Below, in pieces: positions 1 to 6,255 of a DNA stretch of 9,360 bases. The notes below the pieces were generated by a model. The model searched no databases, had not been told where the DNA came from, and saw only the letters and a program-made list of their open reading frames with translations. Each line of letters opens with the position of its first letter. Position 1 is the first letter of the stretch. The stretch is taken from positions 1-9,360 of the forward strand of contig JAANXG010000136.1 in assembly GCA_018263405.1 (NCBI GenBank), in the 5' to 3' direction. This DNA is from Gammaproteobacteria bacterium (GTDB lineage Bacteria; Pseudomonadota; Gammaproteobacteria; Arenicellales; JAANXG01). The position numbers were made by a program, and so were the translations under genes.

Positions 1-2
1 GG

Positions 3-1277
3 TTGACCGCGGCACAGCAACGAGTACTGGGCGAGATCGCGGCCGATCTGTCTCATGAGATACCGATGCTGCGCCTGGTACAGGGCGACGTCGGGTCGGG
101 TAAGACCGTCGTGGCGGCCGCCGCGGCGGCCGCCACGGCACAGGCACAGTGGCAAACTGCGTTGATGGCTCCGACGGAATTGTTGTCGGAGCAGCATTTC
201 GGAAACTTCGAGCAATGGCTGGCGCCGCTGGGCATTCCGGTCATCCAGCTTTCCGGTAAAACAACCACGGCACAGCGGCGGGAGGTGCTGGCGCGGCTGG
301 AGTCAGGCGAAGCGCAGGTGGTCATCGGCACCCACGCCCTGTTCCAGGAGGATGTCCCGTTCCACAAGCTGGGATTGGTGATCGTCGACGAGCAACATCG
401 CTTTGGTGTCGGCCAGCGCCTGGCGCTTCACGACAAGGGACGCGCGTCGGATCAGGCACCCCATCAGTTATTCATGACCGCGACGCCCATTCCGAGGACC
501 CTGGCGATGACGTTTTATGCGGACCTCGATGTTTCGAGCATCGACGAACTGCCGCCCGGCCGCCTGCCGGTGGAGACCGTAGTAGTTCGCGACGAGCGCC
601 GGGACGAGGTGATCCAACGCGTCCGCGATGCCTGCCGGAACGGCCGCCAGGCATACTGGGTTTGCCCGTTCGTCGAGGAGTCGGAAGCGATCGACGCCCA
701 GGCGGCAACCAGCACGGCGCAAGCCCTCTCCCGGGCCCTGCCACATGTCGAGGTCGGCCTCGTTCACGGACGGATGAAAGCCACGGATAAAGATGCCATG
801 ATGCGGCGGTTCCGAGACGGGGACGTTCAACTCCTGGTGGCCACCACGGTCATTGAAGTCGGCGTGGACGTGCCGAACGCGAGCCTGATGATCGTTGAAA
901 ACGCCGAACGCCTGGGTTTGTCGCAATTGCACCAATTACGCGGCCGCGTCGGCCGGGGCGAGCAGCGCTCCGCGTGCGTGTTGTTGTATAAATCCCCCCT
1001 CGGGGAGCATGCGCGGGTGCGGCTGGCGGCAATGCGCGAGACCAATGACGGCTTCGTTCTGGCTCGGCGGGACCTGGAATTGCGGGGTCCGGGTGAAGTA
1101 TTGGGTACCCGTCAGACCGGGCTGCAGCGCCTGAGAGTGGCTGACCTCGCCCGGGACAGGTTATTACTGCCAAAGGTTCAACAGGCCGGTCAAACCATGC
1201 TCGAAGATTACTCAGACCGCATCGATCCGCTGGTCCGGCGCTGGCTAAGCCGGCTCGAAGAGTTTGTTCAGGTTTAA
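3..1277 (+). CDS. recG: ATP-dependent DNA helicase RecG, 5'-truncated by the window edge
   Basis: RecG is a superfamily 2 helicase that remodels stalled replication forks and Holliday junctions in the cytoplasm. The visible 424 residues match my memory of the C-terminal 60% of the roughly 690-residue enterobacterial protein. Visible motifs, numbered from base 3: Walker A GDVGSGKT (28-35), the DEQH box (129-132), TATPIP (about 159-164), then HGRMK, the VATTVIEVGVDVPNA segment (motif V), and QLHQLRGRVGR (motif VI), followed by the RGPGEVLGTRQTG region near the C terminus. The TTG at base 3 is an internal leucine rather than a start: the frame is open to the edge and the N-terminal wedge (OB-fold) domain must lie to the left. 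A 7-alanine run follows the Walker A motif and is encoded by a 28-base perfect palindrome. The gene ends against ubiA. The identification is very secure. Confidence 0.97.
   Translation: MTAAQQRVLGEIAADLSHEIPMLRLVQGDVGSGKTVVAAAAAAATAQAQWQTALMAPTELLSEQHFGNFEQWLAPLGIPVIQLSGKTTTAQRREVLARLESGEAQVVIGTHALFQEDVPFHKLGLVIVDEQHRFGVGQRLALHDKGRASDQAPHQLFMTATPIPRTLAMTFYADLDVSSIDELPPGRLPVETVVVRDERRDEVIQRVRDACRNGRQAYWVCPFVEESEAIDAQAATSTAQALSRALPHVEVGLVHGRMKATDKDAMMRRFRDGDVQLLVATTVIEVGVDVPNASLMIVENAERLGLSQLHQLRGRVGRGEQRSACVLLYKSPLGEHARVRLAAMRETNDGFVLARRDLELRGPGEVLGTRQTGLQRLRVADLARDRLLLPKVQQAGQTMLEDYSDRIDPLVRRWLSRLEEFVQV
110..137. repeat. 28-base perfect palindrome inside recG
   Basis: Bases 110-137 equal their own reverse complement with no spacer. 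The sequence is GC-only apart from one T and one A near the ends, and it contains GCGGCCGC twice. It encodes Val and the Ala-rich stretch just after the Walker A motif. Alanine codons (GCC, GCG) favour such symmetry, so it may be a by-product of coding. A perfect palindrome of this length could still extrude as a cruciform or form an mRNA hairpin. Confidence 0.9.
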
Positions 1278-2169
1278 AATCCAGGTGGGATTGCCGAAAA
1301 ACAATCTGGCGGTCAGGCTGGCGGATCGGCTCGAGCAATACAGCCGGCTCACCCGGTTCGGACGGCCGATCGGGAGCCTGCTGCTGCTGTGGCCGACGTT
1401 CTGGGGATTGTGGATCGCGGGGCAGGGCTCGCCGGATCCGTACGTCGTATTGGTGTTTTTCCTGGGCGTGTTTCTGATGCGCTCGGCCGGCTGCGTGATC
1501 AACGACTACGCCGACCGGGAGATCGACGGGTACGTGGAACGTACACGGGACCGGCCTCTCCCGCGGGGCCGAGTGTCGGAGAGGGAGGCCCTGGTTCTAT
1601 TCCTTGTACTGAGCCTGGGGGCGTTGGCACTGGTGCTGACCCTAAACCGATTGACGATCTACCTGTCCTTCGTGGGCATCGCGCTGGCGGCACTGTATCC
1701 GTTCATGAAGCGCGTCACCCATCTGCCGCAGTTGGCGCTCGGCGCGGCGTTCTCCTGGGGCATTCCCATGGCATTCGCCGCTCAGGTAAACACCGTCCCG
1801 GGCGTGGCATGGTGGCTCGTCGCGGCGAATCTGTGCTGGGTCATGGCGTACGATACGATCTATGCCATGGTCGATCGCGACGACGATCTCAAAATCGGGG
1901 TCAAGTCTACCGCCATTCTGCTCGGCTCCCGGGATCGGCTGGTGATGGCGCTGTGCCAGATCGCCACGCTCGTAATATTGTGGTTCATCGGCCTGACACT
2001 GCAGCTCGGTGCTTACTATTTTGGCGGGCTTATCGCCGCGGCACTTTTCGCGGCCTACCAGCAGTGGCGGATCCGGCGTCGGGAGCGCGATGCCTGCTTC
2101 GGGGCCTTCCTGAATAATGCGTGGTTCGGCGCTGCGGTATTTGCAGGAATCCTGCTGGCGTACCTGTGA
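1264..2169 (+). CDS. ubiA: 4-hydroxybenzoate polyprenyltransferase UbiA
   Basis: UbiA is an integral inner-membrane enzyme that attaches the polyprenyl tail to 4-hydroxybenzoate in ubiquinone synthesis. The protein is almost wholly hydrophobic helices. It carries both Mg-diphosphate aspartate motifs: NDYADREID (residues 80-88 from base 1264) and YDTIYAMVDRDDD (196-208). GRPIGSLLLLWP and YPFMKRVTHLPQ also match the family. The start is uncertain because no ATG is available. TTG 1264 would overlap recG by 14 bases. GTG 1285 and TTG 1291 are alternatives. TTG 1291 follows an AGGTGGGA stretch (a short spacing) and gives about 292 residues, close to the 290 of E. coli. Coupling to recG is likely. 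No chorismate lyase (ubiC), its common partner, lies beside it in this window. Confidence 0.95.
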   Translation: MFRFKIQVGLPKNNLAVRLADRLEQYSRLTRFGRPIGSLLLLWPTFWGLWIAGQGSPDPYVVLVFFLGVFLMRSAGCVINDYADREIDGYVERTRDRPLPRGRVSEREALVLFLVLSLGALALVLTLNRLTIYLSFVGIALAALYPFMKRVTHLPQLALGAAFSWGIPMAFAAQVNTVPGVAWWLVAANLCWVMAYDTIYAMVDRDDDLKIGVKSTAILLGSRDRLVMALCQIATLVILWFIGLTLQLGAYYFGGLIAAALFAAYQQWRIRRRERDACFGAFLNNAWFGAAVFAGILLAYL

Positions 2170-2215
2170 CAAAGCCGCGTCGTATGGGCAGTAGTGCTTA
2201 ATCCTTATATGCCTG

Positions 2216-2221
2216 TATACT
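2216..2221 (+). promoter_or_regulatory. possible -10 element upstream of the parA-like gene
   Basis: TATACT sits about 96 bases before the ParA start, in the only gap between ubiA and parA. No good -35 lies 16-18 bases upstream (AGTGCT or GTGCTT only), so this is a weak call. The 147-base gap and the own Shine-Dalgarno of parA fit a separate promoter. Confidence 0.3.
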
Positions 2222-2259
2222 GTTCAAAAAAAGCCGAGCTGTATTCTCAATGCATCTGG

Positions 2260-2280
2260 CGCGTCTTATGTTCGGACGCG
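2260..2280 (+). other. short inverted repeat in the leader of the parA-like gene
   Basis: CGCGTC (2260-2265) and GACGCG (2275-2280) form a perfect 6-base-pair stem with a 9-base loop, between the putative -10 and the Shine-Dalgarno of the ParA gene. It could be a leader hairpin or an operator. There is no T-run after it, so it is not a typical intrinsic terminator. Confidence 0.3.
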
Positions 2281-2316
2281 GCTACGCCATAAAACAAACG
2301 CCGAAGGAGAAAAACA

Positions 2317-2955
2317 ATGCGATCCATTCTTGTGGTGAACCCGAAAGGTGGATGCGGCAAAACAACTCTCGCCACCAATCTGGCCAGCTACTATGCCGTC
2401 TGGGGCGTGCCCACGGCTCTGGTCGATTACGACCCACAGAGGTCCAGCCTGGACTGGCTGGAAGCACGTCCCGATAAGTACGAACCCATCACCGGTATCG
2501 CGGGACACGCCGCCAAGCTCCATCTGCCGCACGGGACTAAAAGAGTCATATACGACGTGCCTTCGCGCAGTGTCGTGGAAAAAATCGTTAAAATGATGAC
2601 CCACGCCGATGCGGTGGTGATCCCGGTACTACCCTCCCCGATCGACATCCGCGCCGCCGCGCAGTTTATCGGTGAATTCGTTTCCAAGGGCCATCTGCGG
2701 CAAAGAAAAAAGCTGATCGGTTTTGTGGCCAACCGGGTTCGCGAAAACACGATCATTTATCACGAGCTGGAGAAATTCCTCGGTGGCATCGATATACCCT
2801 TCGTAACCACCCTGCGGGATACTCAAAACTACGTCCACGCGGCACGTAGGGGCGCCGGTATATTCGAAATGGGGGCCTCCCGGGTGGAAAAAGATCTGGA
2901 ACAATGGCGGCCCCTGATCAACTGGATCGAAGGCAAGCGCGTGAGTACCCGGTAG
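2317..2955 (+). CDS. orphan ParA/MinD-family ATPase
   Basis: This 212-residue protein has the deviant Walker A of the ParA family, NPKGGCGKTT, with signature Lys10 and catalytic Lys15, and then DYDPQRSSLDW (Asp39, switch I). The Walker B position reads IYDVPSR (Asp80), where most relatives have DTPA, DTPP or DTPG. A NRV motif typical of the nucleotide base-binding region follows. ParA ATPases dimerise with ATP, bind DNA or membrane, and position cargo such as plasmids, chromosomes, chemoreceptors or microcompartments. There is no N-terminal DNA-binding extension, as in the small ParA class, and no ParB or other partner gene nearby, so the cargo is unknown. ATG 2317 follows a strong AGGAGA (2305-2310). 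The gene converges on amrA. The family is certain; the role is not. Confidence 0.92.
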   Translation: MRSILVVNPKGGCGKTTLATNLASYYAVWGVPTALVDYDPQRSSLDWLEARPDKYEPITGIAGHAAKLHLPHGTKRVIYDVPSRSVVEKIVKMMTHADAVVIPVLPSPIDIRAAAQFIGEFVSKGHLRQRKKLIGFVANRVRENTIIYHELEKFLGGIDIPFVTTLRDTQNYVHAARRGAGIFEMGASRVEKDLEQWRPLINWIEGKRVSTR

Positions 2956-2980
2956 CATCCGGTAGCCACCGAGGCGCGAA

Positions 2981-3535
2981 TCAGAACTCCTCAGCCGTAT
3001 ACCGGTAAGCGCGGATCGATTCGGACCAGTAATCCGGCGGAAACCCGGCCTTGGCTTTGAGCTGCGCCAGAAAGTCCCGGGCATCGGGAAGACTGCGCCA
3101 GACCGCGGGCAAGAATGTGCCCCGGCGGTCCCCGTCCTCGAGAACCAGGCCGTCGATACCCGGGCGAAGTTGCTGCAACAGATCCGCCTCGGACTGCACG
3201 TCCAACGGTTCCCTGGGCGACAATACCGACACGTGGATATCCAGCTCGGGGAATTCATCCACGGTGACGGGGGAAAACCTCGGATCCTCGAACGCCGCGG
3301 CGTAGGCGTTCGACGCCACGTCCTGAACCAGGGACCGCGCTGCTTCCAGCGCCCCAATGCAGCCGCGCAACTGCCCGGCACGGTGCAAGGTCACAAAAGT
3401 GGAGCGTTTTTCGAGCAGTTCATCCGGCCATTCGTGCAGCCGGACCGCAACCGGCACACCGTGTTCGATGCCATGCCGAATCGACGCCTGCGCCAGGCCG
3501 CGCAGCCGTTCGCGAAAAACCGGTGGTGTGTTCAT
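2981..3535 (-). CDS. amrA: AmmeMemoRadiSam system protein A (AMMECR1 family)
   Basis: This is a 184-residue AMMECR1-domain protein, named after the human AMMECR1 gene. The biochemical activity of the family is not settled as far as I know. Diagnostic motifs are LRGCIG (residues 56-61), the DPRF segment (84-87), EFPELDIHVSVLSP (94-107), and a C-terminal FLPAVW...FLAQLKAKAGFP block. ATG 3535 overlaps the stop of amrB as ATGA (3535-3532), so translation is probably coupled. An in-frame TTG at 3544 would add three residues but is a poorer choice, and no Shine-Dalgarno is visible. The gene is the last of the minus-strand arm and converges on the ParA gene across 25 bases. Length and motifs are normal for the family. 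Confidence 0.95.
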   Translation of the reverse strand: MNTPPVFRERLRGLAQASIRHGIEHGVPVAVRLHEWPDELLEKRSTFVTLHRAGQLRGCIGALEAARSLVQDVASNAYAAAFEDPRFSPVTVDEFPELDIHVSVLSPREPLDVQSEADLLQQLRPGIDGLVLEDGDRRGTFLPAVWRSLPDARDFLAQLKAKAGFPPDYWSESIRAYRYTAEEF

Positions 3536-4338
3536 GCGACGCAAAAGGCGTAGGCGCCGTAGCCCACGACACGATCCGGGGGCCCGGCGGTATCACCGGA
3601 GCTACGCATGTCGAGCACAACGCAATGCAGGCGCCGTTTGGCGGCGGCCCGCAGCAACCCGGCGATAGGCAAGTAACCACAAGCGTGCTCACCGGTCAGC
3701 TTATCCGCGACCAGTTGCCGGATCTGCTCGGACGTGAAGTCGTCGATTTCCCGGGCGGCCTCGTAACTCCGGAAGTGACTGAGATCGGAGCTGATTACTA
3801 TCAAGGTCTCGTCTCCGCCCCACAGCCGGTCAAGCAATGCTTCCACCTGGCTGGATGCCGCGCCTCCCACGGCGAAAGGCAATAATACGAAATCATCGAG
3901 GAGCTCCTGGAGAAAGGGCAGTTGCACTTCCAGGCTATGTTCCATCGCGTGGACTTCATCCGAATACTGGAGAAACTCGAATTTGTCGACGAGATCCACA
4001 ATAGTGCCCTGGTCGACCGGGACATTACCCAGCGGCGTCGCGAATGCGGTGGCTGTGCTCGCGGCGATCCCGTCTATATAAACCCGGTGGGCAGGACCGA
4101 GGAGCACGATGCGCTTGATCTGCTCGCGCAGGGATTTTACGCTTGCATAGGCAGACCCCGCGACGGGACCGGAGTATATGTAACCCGCGTGGGGTGCGAT
4201 GAGGGCTTTTGGAGCGGACGGGGATTGGACTCCCGAAACGGCGGCCCGATCGAGGAAGTTGTCGACGTCTTGGCGCAGCGTTCCCGGGTCGGCAGCGTAG
4301 AACGTCCCCGCCACTGCCGCGGGTCTGATGGCGTTCAT
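3532..4338 (-). CDS. amrB: AmmeMemoRadiSam system protein B (Memo family)
   Basis: This is a 268-residue Memo-like protein, structurally related to class III (LigB-type) dioxygenases. It starts MNAIRPAAVAGTFYAAD, a typical family opening. Further motifs are APHAGYIYSGPVAGSAY (about 48-64), LGPAHRVY (80-87), EHSLEVQLPFLQ (133-144), SSDLSHF (183-189) and ACGYLPIAGLL (219-229). His50, His84 and Cys220 correspond to the metal-binding His49, His81 and Cys244 of human MEMO1, so metal binding is expected. The protein is probably cytoplasmic, as no signal peptide is seen. ATG 4338 has no clear Shine-Dalgarno but overlaps the stop of a 16-codon upstream ORF. The 3' end overlaps amrA. The family is secure, while the reaction is unknown to me. 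Confidence 0.96.
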   Translation of the reverse strand: MNAIRPAAVAGTFYAADPGTLRQDVDNFLDRAAVSGVQSPSAPKALIAPHAGYIYSGPVAGSAYASVKSLREQIKRIVLLGPAHRVYIDGIAASTATAFATPLGNVPVDQGTIVDLVDKFEFLQYSDEVHAMEHSLEVQLPFLQELLDDFVLLPFAVGGAASSQVEALLDRLWGGDETLIVISSDLSHFRSYEAAREIDDFTSEQIRQLVADKLTGEHACGYLPIAGLLRAAAKRRLHCVVLDMRSSGDTAGPPDRVVGYGAYAFCVA

Positions 4339-4385
4339 GGCATTTCGGTGGTTGTTTCGAAGACATGGGATTCGTCGAGCTTCAT
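4335..4385 (-). CDS. possible 16-codon leader ORF overlapping amrB
   Basis: On the minus strand, ATG 4385 opens an ORF encoding MKLDESHVFETTTEMP. Its TGA (4337-4335) overlaps the ATG of amrB (4338-4336) as ATGA. A GGAG Shine-Dalgarno (4393-4390) lies 4 bases before the ATG. It is the only visible ribosome entry for amrB, which lacks its own. I do not recognise the peptide. It could be a translated leader that couples to amrB, or a chance ORF. A second mini-ORF, MNFAKLRARGKILE (4431-4387), ends 1 base upstream but has no Shine-Dalgarno. Confidence 0.4.
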   Translation of the reverse strand: MKLDESHVFETTTEMP

Positions 4386-4432
4386 GCTACTCCAGTATTT
4401 TGCCTCGAGCCCGTAACTTGGCGAAATTCATC

Positions 4433-4442
4433 GTCGATCGAC
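4433..4442. promoter_or_regulatory. 10-base palindrome in the divergent amrB/amrS control region
   Basis: GTCGATCGAC is a perfect palindrome near the middle of the 178-base gap between the divergent amr arms (4339-4516), a position suitable for an operator that acts on both. One such palindrome is expected by chance about every 1,000 bases, so this is weak. I found no convincing -35/-10 pair in either direction here, although TAAAAT (4453-4458, +) is -10-like. Confidence 0.25.
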
Positions 4443-4472
4443 AAGACCCTGATAAAATGGAGGTGTTCCGGC

Positions 4473-4520
4473 TTGCGTCGTAATGCAAACTCGGGACTCT
4501 TGAGTTTATTAAACACATGA
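4473..4520 (+). CDS. possible 15-codon leader ORF overlapping amrS
   Basis: A strong Shine-Dalgarno, GGAGGTG (4459-4465), stands 7 bases before TTG 4473. That TTG opens an ORF for MRRNANSGLLSLLNT, ending in TGA 4518-4520, which overlaps the ATG of amrS (4517-4519) as ATGA. AmrS itself has no Shine-Dalgarno. The arrangement mirrors the one before amrB. An alternative reading from ATG 4457 (MEVFRLAS) has no ribosome site. The TTG start makes this uncertain. Confidence 0.38.
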   Translation: MRRNANSGLLSLLNT

Positions 4521-5611
4521 GAGAAACATTACCCCAGCAAAGCGATACGGTAAAGACGGAATACTGGCACTGGGTAGACGAACGACGTATTCAGTGCGAT
4601 ATGTGTCCGCGGGCATGCCGGTTGCGAGAAGGCCAGCGCGGCCTGTGTTTCGTGCGAGCCATGGAAAACGACGAAATAGTTCTCAAGACTTATGGACGTT
4701 CCAGCGGCTTTTGCATCGACCCGATCGAGAAGAAACCCCTGAACCATTTCTTTCCCGGCACGCCGGTGTTGTCCTTTGGCACCGCCGGCTGCAACCTGGC
4801 CTGCAAGTTCTGCCAGAACTGGGACATCAGCAAGTCCCGGGAAATCGACACCCTGTCCGACAGTGCATCTCCCGAGCGGATCGCACAGACCGCGAAGCGA
4901 ACCGGCTGCACCAGCGTCGCATTTACCTACAACGACCCGGTCATTTTCCACGAATACGCCATTGATATCGCCCAGGCCTGCCGCGAACACGGCATCAAGG
5001 CCGTCGCCGTCACCGCCGGCTATGTTTGCCCCGAACCGCGTGTCGAGTTTTTCGAATACATGGACGCTGCCAACGTGGACTTGAAGGCATTTACCGAGCG
5101 TTTCTACAAAAAGATCTGCGGTGGTGAACTGGCACCGGTACTGGAAACCCTCGAATACTTGAAACACGAAACCGGCGTGTGGTTCGAAATCACCGATCTG
5201 CTGATCCCCGGTGAAAACGACAGCCACGAAGAGGTCGAGCGGATGTCGCAATGGGTCGTGGAACACCTCGGTCCGGATGTACCGATGCATTTCACCGCCT
5301 TCCATCCGGACTGGAAGATGCGCGAAAAGGACGACACGCCCCCGCGGACGCTCAGCCGGTCACGCGAGATCGCCCTGAAAAACGGCGTGCGCTATGTCTA
5401 CACCGGCAACGTGCACGACGAGCGGGGTGGCAGCACTTATTGCCACCACTGCGGACACAAACTGATCGGCCGCGACTGGTACGAGCTGAGCGACTGGAAC
5501 TTGGATGATACCGGCCACTGCTTGACTTGCGGGACGGCCTGCGCGGGTCACTTTCAAGGCAAATACGGCGATTGGGGCCGGCGGCGGATGCCGGTTCGCC
5601 TGTCGGCCTGA
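4517..5611 (+). CDS. amrS: AmmeMemoRadiSam system radical SAM enzyme
   Basis: This 364-residue radical SAM enzyme is often annotated as similar to pyruvate formate-lyase activating enzyme. The radical SAM cluster motif is CNLACKFC (Cys92, 96, 99), preceded by LSFGTAG and followed by QNWDIS. An N-terminal block has Cys27, 30, 34 and 44 (CDMCPRAC...GLC), and Cys66 lies in SSGFCID. The C terminus has two CxxC pairs, Cys309/312 and Cys335/338, plus Cys342, which could bind zinc or a second cluster; I recall such a tail in many members of this family. FTYNDPVIFHEY matches the conserved core. The substrate is unknown. ATG 4517 is the only ATG start, because an in-frame TAA lies at 4481, and it has no Shine-Dalgarno of its own. 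It is divergent from amrB and amrA, which confirms the three-part system. Confidence 0.96.
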   Translation: MRETLPQQSDTVKTEYWHWVDERRIQCDMCPRACRLREGQRGLCFVRAMENDEIVLKTYGRSSGFCIDPIEKKPLNHFFPGTPVLSFGTAGCNLACKFCQNWDISKSREIDTLSDSASPERIAQTAKRTGCTSVAFTYNDPVIFHEYAIDIAQACREHGIKAVAVTAGYVCPEPRVEFFEYMDAANVDLKAFTERFYKKICGGELAPVLETLEYLKHETGVWFEITDLLIPGENDSHEEVERMSQWVVEHLGPDVPMHFTAFHPDWKMREKDDTPPRTLSRSREIALKNGVRYVYTGNVHDERGGSTYCHHCGHKLIGRDWYELSDWNLDDTGHCLTCGTACAGHFQGKYGDWGRRRMPVRLSA

Positions 5612-5729
5612 TCCGTGGGCGGCACAACCAAACGCATAAAAACCCGATTATGCTTCGCCGCATCCACCGCGCAACAAGACAAGGCACAGACCGACATGAG
5701 AGAATGGCGAGCCCTTCCGGAGGCAATAG

Positions 5730-5757
5730 TTCCTTCCATTAAGAGGCCGGATATAAG
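5730..5757 (+). promoter_or_regulatory. weak promoter candidate before the PCuAC gene
   Basis: TTCCTT (5730-5735) and TATAAG (5752-5757) are spaced by 16 bases, in the roughly 190-base gap between amrS and the PCuAC gene. Both elements are imperfect. The gap itself suggests that the copper pair is transcribed separately from amrS. Confidence 0.25.
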
Positions 5758-5801
5758 ACTGCAACTTTTCCTTCCTGTGCACAATGATCTTTTTCTTGCC
5801 A

Positions 5802-6251
5802 ATGCGAGGCGGGCCATATAAGAACTTACACCAAGTTCTGTATGCGGTTTTGCTTCTCGTAACCGGCGCGGCACACGCCGGCAACGCGTTGACGATTGAA
5901 GAGCCCTGGGTCCGGTTTATTCCCGGTGACCGGCCGATGGCCGGTTACTTCGTGTTGGACAACCGGGGCGATAAGGGACGACGTCTGGTCAAGGCATCCA
6001 GCCCGGCGTTTGGAGCTGTACATATGCATAAAACCGTGGATGAGAACGGTCTCAAATCCATGCGACCGGTCGAAGCGCTCGTCGTGCCGGCGCGGGGGCA
6101 GCTTGAGTTCGAGCCCGGAGGCTACCATCTGATGCTAATGAAGCGGCAACAAGATTTTGAAGTCGGTGACGAATTGTCAATCAGGCTCGAGTTCGACGAT
6201 GGCAGTCGCATTAGCACCCTGTTTACCATTAAGCCCTCCTGGCAGGAGTAG
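5802..6251 (+). CDS. pcuC: periplasmic PCuAC copper chaperone (DUF461)
   Basis: PCuAC proteins carry Cu(I) in the periplasm and hand it to the CuA site of cytochrome c oxidase, alone or together with SCO proteins. The copper motif HX10MX21HXM is exact: His76, Met87, His109 and Met111 when numbered from ATG 5802. The N terminus is a signal peptide with a hydrophobic core (VLYAVLLLVTG) and a probable cleavage after AHA (residue 26). ATG 5802 gives a normal signal peptide. ATG 5784 is in frame and would add MIFFLP. Neither has a visible Shine-Dalgarno. EEPWVRF and GYHLMLM are family hallmarks. The stop codon lies 4 bases before the SCO gene, so the two form an operon. Family and role are well supported; the start is less so. 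Confidence 0.93.
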   Translation: MRGGPYKNLHQVLYAVLLLVTGAAHAGNALTIEEPWVRFIPGDRPMAGYFVLDNRGDKGRRLVKASSPAFGAVHMHKTVDENGLKSMRPVEALVVPARGQLEFEPGGYHLMLMKRQQDFEVGDELSIRLEFDDGSRISTLFTIKPSWQE

Positions 6252-6255
6252 AGGC

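Noticed and set aside
2213..2226. CTGTATACTGTTC resembling half of a LexA box before the ParA gene
   Set aside because: The CTG-N10-CAG symmetry is missing; only the GTATAC core is palindromic.
2949..2971. Repeated CCGGTAGC and a 4-base-pair hairpin between the ParA gene and amrA
   Set aside because: The stem is too short and lacks a T-run, so it is not a credible terminator. The 10-base repeat could be chance.
2629..3381. 250-codon minus-strand ORF across the ParA gene and amrA
   Set aside because: It is a shadow in another frame of two clearly recognisable genes, with no domain of its own.
4387..4431. 14-codon minus-strand ORF (MNFAKLRARGKILE) just upstream of the amrB leader ORF
   Set aside because: It has no ribosome site at a useful distance. 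Its stop lies 1 base before the next ATG, which is suggestive but not enough on its own.
5615..5821. 68-codon ORF (GTG start, with an internal ATG at 5696) that ends inside the PCuAC gene
   Set aside because: It has no convincing ribosome site and no recognisable domain, and it runs into the PCuAC signal peptide. A coupling role for the shorter form cannot be excluded, but nothing supports it.
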